Part shown: one piece after another, positions 44,121 through 54,140 of the stretch
Numbering within the stretch: position 1 is the first letter of the stretch
How the letters are laid out: every line of letters starts with the position of its first letter
NCBI GenBank assembly: GCA_016714905.1
Contig: JADKBW010000005.1
Coordinates: 124,001-188,000, forward strand
Length of the DNA: 64,000 nt
Direction of reading: 5' to 3'
Source: Flavobacterium sp.
GTDB taxonomy: Bacteria; Bacteroidota; Bacteroidia; Flavobacteriales; Flavobacteriaceae
Translations under genes and position numbers: made by a program
Notes under the pieces: model-generated
What the model saw: only the letters and a program-made list of their open reading frames with translations
Told to the model about the DNA's origin: nothing
Databases searched by the model: none

Positions 44121-45266
44121 TTATTGAGGCTTCGATGTCGCCCAAAGAGAGCAATATTTTGAAGCGACTGCAATGTGATGGTGTTCTTTCTCAACGAATT
44201 TTCGCGCCCTCTTTCCAATTTCAATAATTTCATTGGGATTTTCAATTAATCGGCTAAGTTGGTCTACCAAATAATTTACATCTGGACGGGCATTAATATT
44301 AACAAGCTCGCGGAGTCCGTAGTAGTCGTAAAATTCTTTTTCGGCGCAGGTAAATACAACTTTTCCTTTGGCCATGGCTTCAAGCGCGTGAAATCCTTGA
44401 TCGTAGCCATACACCATATCTAATAGAATGTGCGCCTTATCGTACATTTCGATGTATTGAATGTAAGGTACGCTTCGGGTTGTGATAATTTCAACTTGAG
44501 TGGGGTATTTTTTTTCAATAACGGCAAGCGCTTTTTCAAAATAATCATTCCCTTTTTTATAATAACTTTCAGTATTAATGCCGTGAAAAATTACAATTTT
44601 ACTGCTAATTTCATTTTCGACGTAGCTTATTTTGTCCGTATTTATCGGATTTGGAATCATACCCAAATATTGAACTTGCTTTTGCATAGGAATATGATAA
44701 TCGATGTCAGAAGCAATGACGCCTTGAATATTTTGATAAATATAATCATGGGTCTTTTTAAACGATTTCTTACGAAATTTCAATACACCATCGAAATTTT
44801 CAGGACTAATCTTTCCTTCCAAATAGGGTGGAAGCAGTGACATAAAAGATGGGTTGTCGAAATAGTATTTTACCGTCGTATAATCCGTCCCACAGCACAT
44901 GAGAAATACTTTTTTATTGTTTTCGAAAAGAAATTGCAACATTTTCTTTTCATAAAAATAACCACAATAAAAGCTATTTTCATTGATCAGTTGAACCACA
45001 TCAAAGTTCGATAATTGATTGCTGTATGATTTGAACTGCCGATAAGTAAACCATGACGTGATATTAAAGCCCGTGAGCTTATAGAGCAACATTTTGATTT
45101 TTTTTAGAAACCCAGAATTCCATTTTTGATGGAGTGGTAAATCGACAGGAAATTTTTTAAAACCGTCGTTAAATCCCATGATGACAACCCGGTGACCCAA
45201 TTGCTCTAGTCCTTCTTTTAAGGAATTGTGAAGTCGACTATATTCTCCGACGAGTAGAATGTTCAT
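44121..45266 (-). CDS. Glycosyltransferase, GT-B fold (GT4-like)
   Basis: 381 aa. N-terminal Rossmann start MNILLVGEYSRLHNSLKEGL, and a C-terminal donor-binding domain with IVIFHGINTESYYKKGNDYFEKAL and HALEAMAKGKVVFTCAEKE (the nucleotide-sugar Glu motif region). No membrane segment. It is probably in surface polysaccharide synthesis, judging by three other glycosyltransferases within 4 kb; the sugar is unknown. Confidence 0.83.
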   Translation of the reverse strand: MNILLVGEYSRLHNSLKEGLEQLGHRVVIMGFNDGFKKFPVDLPLHQKWNSGFLKKIKMLLYKLTGFNITSWFTYRQFKSYSNQLSNFDVVQLINENSFYCGYFYEKKMLQFLFENNKKVFLMCCGTDYTTVKYYFDNPSFMSLLPPYLEGKISPENFDGVLKFRKKSFKKTHDYIYQNIQGVIASDIDYHIPMQKQVQYLGMIPNPINTDKISYVENEISSKIVIFHGINTESYYKKGNDYFEKALAVIEKKYPTQVEIITTRSVPYIQYIEMYDKAHILLDMVYGYDQGFHALEAMAKGKVVFTCAEKEFYDYYGLRELVNINARPDVNYLVDQLSRLIENPNEIIEIGKRARKFVEKEHHHIAVASKYCSLWATSKPQ

Positions 45267-45273
45267 ATATTGT

Positions 45274-45281
45274 TATATTTG
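45274..45281 (+). promoter_or_regulatory. Promoter -7 box (TATATTTG) for the GT4 gene at 45309
   Basis: Exact match; separated by one base from an opposing box on the other strand (45283-45290). Confidence 0.55.
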
Positions 45282-45282
45282 A

Positions 45283-45290
45283 CAAATATA
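45283..45290 (-). promoter_or_regulatory. Promoter -7 box (TATATTTG) for the glycosyltransferase at 44121-45266
   Basis: Exact match on the minus strand, 17 bases before its ATG. Back to back with the plus-strand box, making the palindrome-like TATATTTGACAAATATA. Confidence 0.55.
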
Positions 45291-45308
45291 TTTACTATTT
45301 GACAATTA

Positions 45309-46394
45309 ATGGATAACGCCAAAATTAAAATTGCTATTGTTTCCTTTTCATTAGGAACCGGTGGAGCTGAGCGTTTTGCCGTAGCACTGAGTACCATGCT
45401 CGAAAGTATTGATTATGAAGTGCACCATATTATTGTAAATAATGTAGTTGATTATTCATTTTCGGGTAAACTATACAACCTCGGAGCACTTTGTGAACAT
45501 AGTTCTTGGATGCCTAAAAAAATTAAGAAGGGATTGTTGTTAAAAAAGTACTTAGAGCGCGAAGGAATTGGTATTGTCATCGACAATAGAACGCGTAATA
45601 GCTTTTTGAGAGATTGGTTTGCAAATTTGATTTATGGAAAAAGGAAAGTGTATTTTATGATCCACAGTTTTTATTTGCAAAATTACCTTCCTAAATCTGT
45701 ATTTCTTGCCACTAAATTATACCAAAAAGCAGTTCGAATCGTATGTGTTTCGAAAAGTATCGAGGAGCAAGTGAATCAACAATATGGACTAAAAAACACG
45801 ATTACGATTTACAATCCGATTAAGTCGATTACAGTTGAAGCACCAATAGAGATCGCTGTTCCAGAAAATTACATTTTGTTTTATGGCAGGTTAGAGGATG
45901 CGGTTAAGAACTTTAGCTTGTTATTCAATGCATTTTTCCAATCAAAAATCTATGAACAAGGGATTCATTTAGTCATTATGGGTGATGGAAGTTCGGAAGC
46001 ACGCATTCATGAATTGATTGCCGAACTCGAATTGGAAAATTACGTCACCATGATCCCATTTCAAAAAGATCCGTTTGCAATTGTAAAGCTGGCAAAGTTT
46101 ACAGTCTTAACTAGTTACTACGAAGGATTTCCGATGTCTGTAATCGAATCACTTGCCTTGGGTACTCCAGTTGTTTCAGTCGACTGCAACTCTGGTCCGA
46201 GAGAGGTTATTGTCAACGAAAAAAACGGCTTGCTCGTCGAAAATCACAATGTATCAAAATTGAGTGATGCGATGAGTAGATTTGTTCATGACGAAGTATT
46301 GTATCGTGTTTGTAAAGAAAATGCCGCCGCAAGTGTCGCTCATTTGTCGCTTGAAAAAATTGCAGCACAGTGGAAAGAAATACTAGAAGAATAA
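45309..46394 (+). CDS. Glycosyltransferase family 4
   Basis: 361 aa GT-B enzyme. N-terminal acceptor domain with VSFSLGTGGAERFAVALS. C-terminal donor domain with LFYGRLEDAVKNFSLLFNAF, HLVIMGDGSSEARI, and the E-x7-E type signature YYEGFPMSVIESLALGTPVV. Intact. Convergent with the GT2 gene, whose stop codon abuts this one. Confidence 0.92.
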   Translation: MDNAKIKIAIVSFSLGTGGAERFAVALSTMLESIDYEVHHIIVNNVVDYSFSGKLYNLGALCEHSSWMPKKIKKGLLLKKYLEREGIGIVIDNRTRNSFLRDWFANLIYGKRKVYFMIHSFYLQNYLPKSVFLATKLYQKAVRIVCVSKSIEEQVNQQYGLKNTITIYNPIKSITVEAPIEIAVPENYILFYGRLEDAVKNFSLLFNAFFQSKIYEQGIHLVIMGDGSSEARIHELIAELELENYVTMIPFQKDPFAIVKLAKFTVLTSYYEGFPMSVIESLALGTPVVSVDCNSGPREVIVNEKNGLLVENHNVSKLSDAMSRFVHDEVLYRVCKENAAASVAHLSLEKIAAQWKEILEE

Positions 46395-47318
46395 TTAAAA
46401 TGCGGAATTTCGGAGTTTAAGACTGACCAAAAGGAGATCAAATTGAATCAGGAATTGCAGAACAATTTTGGGTAATTCTAATAAGATGCGTTTTTTTAGC
46501 GTAAGGTTTTTTCGATCAATTTTCTCGTAGAAAACTGCAAAATTCTTTTGGTCATCGATCAATTTCGCTCTAATTGCAAAGGAGAATACATTCAGATCTA
46601 TAAATTTCTTCAGCTTTGGATTTGTTTTTTCAGCAGTTTCAAATTTCGAGAAATTCATTTTCTGGTTAAGATATTCTCTCTTTTTTGAAAGGCTTTTCGG
46701 ATCATAAACATATCGCGCAAGAATCTTCCACGAAAACACCACCGGATATTCCAATCCCATTCGGATCCACATGTCGGTGTCTTGTCCACTTTTGATTGCA
46801 GTATCAAAATTGCCAACTTTTTCAAAGACACTACGATGAAAAGCGGCACATGAAGTGCAAATTACCGTTGTTTTCATACTGGCATCAAAGTAATTGACGA
46901 TTTCAAGATCACCTGATTTTTCTATTGAATATTGTGCAGGAAAGACCACTTTTTGTGTTTCTACTTCGATAGCAGCAGAAAAAATTCGATGATTGGGAAA
47001 CCTACCGATAGCCGACGCCATTTCTTCCAGAAAATTGGGATACCAAAAATCATCAGCATCAATAAAAGTAATAAAATTTGCCGTCGCCTTTGTTATCCCG
47101 AAGTTTCGTGCACTCGATGCGCCTCCATTTTCTTTCGAAAAATACTTGATGCGTTCGTCCGAAAACTTTTTGATTTTTGATTCACTTTGGTCCGTTGAAC
47201 CGTCATTAACCAATATCAATTCGAAATCTGAAAAACTTTGATTCAGCACGCTTTTTAGGGTACTTTCGATGAAGTTCTCTTTATTGTAAACGGGTATGAT
47301 GACAGAAAAATAAGGCAT
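46395..47318 (-). CDS. Glycosyltransferase family 2
   Basis: 307 aa GT-A enzyme. FSVIIPVYNKENFIESTLKS, the DxD-type metal site in FITFIDADDFW, and SSARNFGI. The C-terminal region is hydrophobic (LELPKIVLQFLIQFDLLLV), probably membrane-associated. The stop of the preceding frameshifted GT2 gene lies directly before its start, so these and ftsE form a minus-strand run of genes. Confidence 0.9.
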   Translation of the reverse strand: MPYFSVIIPVYNKENFIESTLKSVLNQSFSDFELILVNDGSTDQSESKIKKFSDERIKYFSKENGGASSARNFGITKATANFITFIDADDFWYPNFLEEMASAIGRFPNHRIFSAAIEVETQKVVFPAQYSIEKSGDLEIVNYFDASMKTTVICTSCAAFHRSVFEKVGNFDTAIKSGQDTDMWIRMGLEYPVVFSWKILARYVYDPKSLSKKREYLNQKMNFSKFETAEKTNPKLKKFIDLNVFSFAIRAKLIDDQKNFAVFYEKIDRKNLTLKKRILLELPKIVLQFLIQFDLLLVSLKLRNSAF

Positions 47319-48214
47319 CTAAAATTTCTTTATGCTACAAAAATAGCCTAATTTGTATAAGTCAAATAGCAAAAGCGAGGGATTGTCTGAAATAAGATTC
47401 TTGCGAAGTTTTGGTTCTAGTAATTTAAACACAAACGCAACAGCGCCTCCTAACTTGAGTTGTAGTATGTTTTCTCTTAATCTGCTTAAAGCCGTTTGAT
47501 ACGGAGAGATTACTTGCTGTTCGATCAACTTGTTTAAGTTGTTTAGCGCTTTAAGATGTTTTTCTAGGAAGACCGCTGACTTTTCTAAATTGAGATGATA
47601 CACAGAATTGTCAAGATGAAAGATTGTAATGTGATTTCTTTCTAATTCAGCAATAAAAACAAAATCTTCAAAGCCATAATCATAAATGGCGGAATTGAAC
47701 GGATAATCTAGCATTACTTGCTTTTTCATCAGAATATTAGATACAAGCGTTGTCTCGTAGCTTTTTTTCGTCTTTTGTGAACGGGAATTGCTTCTCTGGT
47801 TCTGCCGTAAATCCACCGCAGTAATTCGTCTTTTTCAGGTCGTGCTTTTGTGTAGGCGATTCCTCCAAAAAAAACAGCGCCGTCATTCCGTTGAATACAA
47901 TCTATATAGTTTTTTATAAATGCGGAAGTAGTCGGTATCGTGTCGCAGTCTAGAAATAGAATCCATGGATAGTTTGCCTTTTTACACAATGCATTTCTGT
48001 TTGCTCCTCGACCTAGATTGACATCATTTACTTGAAGAATACAGTGGGAAAGCGAAGTAATTTGTTGATTTAGTATACTAATTTCGACGTCTGTAGATGA
48101 ATCATCGCCTACAATAATTTCAAATGCAATTTTTTCATCTACTAACTGATGATGCAGTTCCTGTATTAGGGGAAATGTATTGTAATTGAAACTGGGAATT
48201 AAAATTGAGAGCAT
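47319..48214 (-). CDS. Glycosyltransferase family 2, one frameshift
   Basis: Starts at ATG 48214, overlapping the ftsE stop by one base. First part: LSILIPSFNYNTFPLIQELH, VGDDSSTD, NLGRGANRNALCKKANYPW and the metal site FLDCDTIP. The frame runs out after VHKRRKK. Adding one A to the A7 run (T-run at 47762-47768) continues as KSYETTLVSNILMKKQVML into a normal GT2 C-terminal half to 47319. About 298 aa in total. Confidence 0.87.
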
Positions 48215-48897
48215 TAAACTGTTCTTTGCACTACTTCAAACATTTTGTTATTCTCACATTTTAATGTCTTTGAAGGATATTTCATCAACAAGGCATAATC
48301 ATGTGTCGCCATAATTACAGTTTTACCATTCGAATTAATTTTACGCAACACTTCCATCACTTCAACACTCGTTTGTGGGTCTAAATTTCCAGTCGGCTCA
48401 TCCGCCAGAATCAGTTCAGGATCGTTTAATAGTGCTCGAGCAATCGCGACACGTTGTTGTTCCCCACCAGATAATTGATGTGGCATCTTATCGGCAATCG
48501 ATTTCAAATCCACTTTATCCAAAACTTCATCAATTTTTTGTTGCATTTCAGCTTCGTCTGTCCATCCAGTTGCTTTCAAAACAAAAAGCATATTTTCTTT
48601 GACGCTTCGATCTGGTAACAACTGAAAATCTTGAAAAACGATGCCTATTTTTCTTCGTAAATATGGAATCTTGTCGTCTTTTAATGCGGCTAAATCAAAA
48701 TCAACGACACTGCCTTGGCCTTCTGTCAATGGCAAGTCTGCATATAAGGTTCTCATGAAACTACTTTTTCCCGAACCTGTTTTTCCAATGATGTAAATAA
48801 ATTCACCATGATTGACCTCTAGATTAATATTCGAAAGAATAACTCTATTTCCTTGGTAAATGCATACATCTCTTAAAAATAATACGGGTGTTGACAT
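48214..48897 (-). CDS. ftsE: FtsE-like ABC transporter ATPase
   Basis: 227 aa ATPase of the FtsEX/LolD class. Walker A IIGKTGSGKSS, Q-loop FQDFQLLPDRSV, signature LSGGEQQRVAIARAL, Walker B LILADEPTGNLDP and the His switch TATHDYAL-like MATHDYALL. In Flavobacteria this gene is usually called FtsE and often stands apart from ftsX; no ftsX is visible here. One-base overlap with a GT2 gene downstream. Confidence 0.85.
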   Translation of the reverse strand: MSTPVLFLRDVCIYQGNRVILSNINLEVNHGEFIYIIGKTGSGKSSFMRTLYADLPLTEGQGSVVDFDLAALKDDKIPYLRRKIGIVFQDFQLLPDRSVKENMLFVLKATGWTDEAEMQQKIDEVLDKVDLKSIADKMPHQLSGGEQQRVAIARALLNDPELILADEPTGNLDPQTSVEVMEVLRKINSNGKTVIMATHDYALLMKYPSKTLKCENNKMFEVVQRTV

Positions 48898-49072
48898 GGT
48901 AAAATTGGTTTATGGCGTAAAAGTAATAAGATAACGTTGGCATTCAAAATTAATTTGAGAAGAATGCGAGTTAATTCTTATTTGTTAAAAAAGATGTTCA
49001 TAATAAACACTTCTGGCATTCCGTTATAGCGTGGAGAATGAAATACATTTGAACATCTTAAAATCTGCGGTA

Positions 49073-52000
49073 ATGCATAAAAAAATCTGGCTTTTTATTG
49101 GAATTCTCTGTCTTGGATTTACGCCAATCGTGGCTCAAAAATCAGCAGTCTATACACACGAATTGGAAGAATATGATCGGGCTTTAGGATTGTATAAAGA
49201 ATCGCAGTACCAATCAGCACAAATTCTTTTTGACAAGATTATTTCTGAAAATAACGATGCCGAATTGCAATCGGATTGCGCCTACTATAGCGCCTACTGC
49301 GCGATTCGACTCAATCAAGCGAACGCCGACGAACAAATGGAAAATTTTGTAAAAAATTATCCAACAAGTCCAAAGCAGAATCAGGCTTACGTAGAAGTGG
49401 CTCATTATTATTTTGAAGAAGGAAAGTTTCCTCAAGCGTTAGATTGGTTTGATAAAACAGACGAGAGTGCTTTGAGTTACCATGAATTAGACAAGTACAA
49501 ATTCCAAAAAGGCTATTGCTATTTTAGTGCGGGAAAGAAAAAAGAAGCCACGCCTTATTTTAATTCTGTTTTAAATTCAAAAGAATACGGTTCTCAAGCC
49601 AAGTATTATATGGGTTTTATGGCGTATGAAGGTGATAATTATAAAGAAGCAGCGAAGTATTTTGATGAGGTTTCAGGTGAAGAAAAATATAAGGAAAAGC
49701 TGTCTTATTTTCAGGCGGACATGAACTTCAAAGCGGGTAATTTTCAGAAAGCCATCGACTTAGGAATCGCTGCCATGCCAAAATCTTCAGCACAAGAAAA
49801 GTCAGAATTGAATAAGATTATTGGTGAAAGCTATTTCAATCTCAAGCAATATGACAATGCAATTCCGTATTTGAAAGAATATAAAGGCAAAAAAGGAAAA
49901 TGGAATAACACCGATTTCTATCAATTGGGTTTTGCATATTATCAGAAAAAAGACTACGAAAAGGCGATTCCACAATTTAATAAAATCATCGATGGTAAAG
50001 ATGCTGTAGCGCAAAATGCTTATTATCACTTGGGTGAAAGCTACTTTAAAAGCGATTTGAAACAACAAGCTTTGAATGCTTTTAAGAACGCGTCTGAAAT
50101 GACTTTTGATTTAAAAATTCAAGAAGATGCGAGTCTCAATTACGCGAAATTGAGTTATGATATCGGAAATTCGTACCAACCCGTTCCGGATGTGCTTTAT
50201 GCATTTTTAGAGAAATATCCCAATTCTCCGAGTAAACAGGAGGTCGAGACTTTATTAATTAATTCCTATATCACGGCGAAGAATTACAAAGGCGCATTAG
50301 AGGTTTTAGAGAAAAATAAAAACTTTGCCAATAAAGAAGCGTATCAAAAAGTCACGTTTTATCGTGGATTAGAATTGTATACTGATGGCAGTTATACCGA
50401 AGCGTTGGCTTTATTCAAAAAATCGATTGGGGAACCAAAGAATGCAAAATTCCTAGCTCGAGCCACTTTTTGGAAAGGAGAAACCGAATTTGTTTTGGAT
50501 AATTTCAGTGAATCCTTGAGCAGTTATAAGCAATTTATGGCGATGGGCGAGGCCAAGTCAACGCCGGAAAACAAAAATATCAACTATAATGTCGCTTACG
50601 ATTATTTCAAATTGAAAGACTACGATCAAGCGGGTAACTATTTTCAAAATTATATTGATGTAGTAAAAGATGATAAGGTTCGTCTGAATGATGCTTATTT
50701 ACGTTTGGCGGATAGCCGATTTGTAATGACGAAGTATTGGCCAGCGATGGATGCTTATAATAAAGTCATCGAATTGAAAAGTGTCGATGCTGATTATGCT
50801 GCTTTCCAAAAAGGAATCAGCTATGGATTTGTAGGAAAGAATGATCGGAAGATCGAGGATTTAAGCAAGTTTGTGACGACCTATCCAAAGTCGCAATACA
50901 AGGATGATGCGTTATTTGAGTTGGCAAACACTTACGTTGCGCAAAAGAAAGACGACTTAGCAATTAAGACTTATGATCAATTGTTAACCGAATTTAAAAA
51001 TGGTTCTTATTCATCGAAAGCAATCTTGCGTCAGGGCTTGGTGTATTACAACGCTCAAAATGACACACAAGCGTTGCTGAAGTTAAAAAAGATTGCTGCT
51101 GAATATCCAAAAAGTCCGAGGCAATCGAAGCGGTTGCCACTGCGCGTTTGATTTATATGGATAATGGAAAAGTTGATGAATACGCGACTTGGGTAAAAAC
51201 ACTAGATTTCGTTTCGGTTTCAGATGCTGATTTGGACAATGATACTTATGAAGCGGCAGAAAAGCAATATCAGCAAGGGAACACCAAACAAGCCATTGCC
51301 AATTTGAGCGGATATGTTTCGAAATTTCCAAACGGAATTCACGCTTTGAAAGCTAATTTTTATTTAGCGCAATCGTATTTTGCTGATGGAAACGCCAACA
51401 GTTCGATTCCCAATTATGAGTATGTCATTGCTAAATCGAGAAACGAGTTTACTGAACAAGCGCTTGCTCGTTTGGCGGAAATTTATTTGAAAAAAGAAGA
51501 TGCTGGCAAAACAATCACCGTCTTAAAGCGATTGGAAACCGAAGCGGATTTTCCTCAAAACATCACGTTTGCACAATCCAATTTGATGAAAACGTATTAC
51601 GAAGAAAAGGATTATGCCAATGCAGTTGTTTATGCCGAAAAAGTCCTGACCAATCCAAAGATGGATGATAAAGTCAAGTCAGATGCGCAAATTATTATTG
51701 CACGGTCGGCAATTCAGACCAATGATGAAGTCAAAGCCCGCGCGGCTTATGCAAAATTATTGACCATCGCCAAAGGAGAATTGGCGGCAGAAGCACTGTA
51801 TTATGATGCGTATTTTAAAAATAAAGATGGCAAGTTTGACGCTTCAAACACGGTGATTCAGAAATTATCGAAAGATTATTCTGGTTACAAGTATTTCGGT
51901 GCCAAAGGATTGATTGTGATGGCGAAAAACTTTTATGCCTTGAAAGATAGTTTTCAGGCGACCTTTATCTTAGAGAGCGTCATCAAGAACTTTGGCAGTT

Positions 52001-52086
52001 TTCCGGATGTTGTTGAAGACGCACAACTTGAATTAGATAGTATTAAAACAAAAGAAGCCCAAACGAATTCATCGATACAAAACTAG
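49073..52086 (+). CDS. Large periplasmic TPR protein, one frameshift
   Basis: About 1005 aa. Signal peptide (IWLFIGILCLGFTPIVAQ) and then many tetratricopeptide repeats with spacing of about 35 residues, such as AYYQKKDYEKAIPQFNKII, AYYHLGESYFKSDLKQQAL and ARATFWKGETEFVLDNFSES. The first frame breaks at about 51117 (YPKSP). Adding one base gives EAIEAVATARLIYMDNGKVDEYAT and continuation to 52086. The TonB-receptor-like barrel gene follows in the same direction, and the pair is likely a functional unit. A longer GTG start at 49031 would put residues before the signal peptide. Confidence 0.87.
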
Positions 52087-52087
52087 A

Positions 52088-52180
52088 TAAGATAAAAGAA
52101 CCAATAAGCTAGAACCAAGAGTGCTGTGAAATAAGGGTTTAGTCTTGACTCTTGCTTCTTGACTCTTTTCTCTAAAAAAT
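52088..52180. repeat. Word-repeat patch between TPR and barrel genes
   Basis: Words AGAACCAA / AGCTAGAACCAAGAG and, in the other sense, TCTTGACTC TTGCTTC TTGACTC fill most of the gap. Period about 7-8 and imperfect inverted arrangement (AACCAAGAG versus CTCTTG…). Confidence 0.65.
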
Positions 52181-52187
52181 ACAAACT

Positions 52188-53921
52188 ATGAAAATCAAAA
52201 TAAAATATTTACTGCTCATAACACTGTTTACCGCGTTTCAACTTTCCGCCCAAAAGAAAGACGAGAACATCGGAACCGAAGTGGTGAATGTGGTGAAAGC
52301 CTATACGCCCACGATTTCAGATGCTTTTAAAGTAAAAGAAACGCCTAGTTTAGAAGACGAAGACAACACTAAAAAAGAAACGATTCAATATTCGATTTTT
52401 TCCTTTCCTGTGGCTTCAACTTTTTCGCCTTCAAAAGGAAAAGCAGCTAATGTAGATAAGACCGAACAAGAGCGTTTGTTCAAGAATTATGCGACGCTTG
52501 GAGTAGGCAGTTATGCCAATATTCTAGGCGAATTGTATGTCACAGAAAATATTGGAGATACTGATTTTATTGCCGGAAATATCAAACATTTAGCTTCTTT
52601 TTCAGACATCAAAGAATCGGAGTTGCCGAGCAAATTCTTAAATTCATCGATTGGATTAACCTACGGAAGTAAGATGGAAAAATACGCTTGGACAGGTGAT
52701 TTAGGCTATCAAATTCAGAAATATTTTTGGTACGGATTGCCAGATAATTTTGGGGCAACACTTACGCCAGAGAATCGGTCTTCGGTGATTGATCGCATCG
52801 ACGAAGGGCAAACGTACAACAACTTTAATTTGGGCGGAAGAATTAGTTTTAAAGAGACGATTTTCAATGGATTGAATGTAAAGTTTAATCGTTTTTGGGA
52901 TGCGTATGGTTCAGCGGAGAATCGCTTTATTGTGCGTCCAACGTTGGGTTTTGAAATGTTTCGAAAAGACATCAAAACTATCGTAACAGTTGATCATTTG
53001 AGTGGTTCATTTAATGATACTTTCGATTTTAAATACGGCTACACCAATATTGGTGTTCATCCTAGTTTTGGCATGAGAAAAGACGATTGGTCATTTGATA
53101 TTGGTGCTGAGGTAGTATTCGGAATGGATAATGAAAATAGCAAAAACAAAGTTTTCTTTTATCCAAAAGTCAATGCATCCTTGAAAGTAGTGGGCGATTT
53201 TATGATTTTCTTCTTAGGTGTTGATGGTGAATTGCAACAGAACTCTTACCGTGAATTCACAAACGAAAATCCGTTCTTATCTCCAACATTGGTTATTGCC
53301 CCGACGGATAGACAATTTGATGTCTTTGCAGGATTAAAAGGGAAATTAGCCAATAGTGTGAGCTATACGGTTCGTGGTTCCGTAATTAATGAAAAGAATA
53401 GAGCACTTATTGTTGCTAATAATTATGATGATTCTGTCTTGGTGCAAGAAATGTATCAATACGGAAATTCGTTTGGTTTGACGTACGACACCCTTCGAAC
53501 GTTTCGATTGTTTGGTGAATTGAAAGCTGATTTTTCGAAGAATGTTGCGGTTGGAGTTAACGGTACATTCAATACCTATTCACAAGAAAATGAAGAAGAA
53601 GCGTGGAATTTACCGCAATTTCAACTCGGAGCGAATATCGACGCGAATATCACGGCTAAATGGTATGCGGGCGCGAATTTGTTCTTTGTTGGCGATCGTA
53701 AAGATTTTCAAAGAAATGACAATGGACCATCAACAGATAATATTAAAACCGTGAAAAGTTATTTCGATGCCAATGCCCATTTGGGTTACAAATACAACCA
53801 ACGGTTTACGGCCTTTCTGCGATTGAATAATATCGGTAATCAAGCTTATGAAAGATGGTTGAATTTTCCGGTGCAATCTTTTCAGGTTTTGTTAGGCGCG
53901 AATTATAAATTTGATTTTTAA
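52188..53921 (+). CDS. TonB-receptor-like outer-membrane beta-barrel protein
   Basis: 577 aa. Signal peptide YLLLITLFTAFQLSAQ. A short N-terminal segment (GTEVVNVVKAYTPTISDAFKVKETP) is not a full plug domain. The rest is an alternating barrel pattern ending in FQVLLGANYKFDF, with the terminal Phe typical for BAM substrates. Probably a barrel without own plug, cooperating with the TPR protein upstream. Substrate unknown. Confidence 0.82.
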   Translation: MKIKIKYLLLITLFTAFQLSAQKKDENIGTEVVNVVKAYTPTISDAFKVKETPSLEDEDNTKKETIQYSIFSFPVASTFSPSKGKAANVDKTEQERLFKNYATLGVGSYANILGELYVTENIGDTDFIAGNIKHLASFSDIKESELPSKFLNSSIGLTYGSKMEKYAWTGDLGYQIQKYFWYGLPDNFGATLTPENRSSVIDRIDEGQTYNNFNLGGRISFKETIFNGLNVKFNRFWDAYGSAENRFIVRPTLGFEMFRKDIKTIVTVDHLSGSFNDTFDFKYGYTNIGVHPSFGMRKDDWSFDIGAEVVFGMDNENSKNKVFFYPKVNASLKVVGDFMIFFLGVDGELQQNSYREFTNENPFLSPTLVIAPTDRQFDVFAGLKGKLANSVSYTVRGSVINEKNRALIVANNYDDSVLVQEMYQYGNSFGLTYDTLRTFRLFGELKADFSKNVAVGVNGTFNTYSQENEEEAWNLPQFQLGANIDANITAKWYAGANLFFVGDRKDFQRNDNGPSTDNIKTVKSYFDANAHLGYKYNQRFTAFLRLNNIGNQAYERWLNFPVQSFQVLLGANYKFDF

Positions 53922-54140
53922 ATTTAGGAACTGCAATTTCCGCCTTTTTTGATTTTCATTCGTAAATCTTAGATCAAACTTATTATATTGCAGTATTATT
54001 ATTTTTCGTAGTTGCAATCGGTCTTAGTTGCCGTATGTTACTTATAAAATTTTGGTAATAAGACGTCGTACGAAAATTGCGATTAATCTTAATGTGTATT
54101 AAAATTAGGCCATCAATAAATTAATTCGGTAGAAATAAAT

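Noticed and set aside
44121..48897. A complete surface polysaccharide locus
   Set aside because: Three or four glycosyltransferases are present, but no Wzx/Wzy, Wza/Wzc or initiating sugar-phosphate transferase. The genes also point in different directions, so only a scattered group can be claimed.
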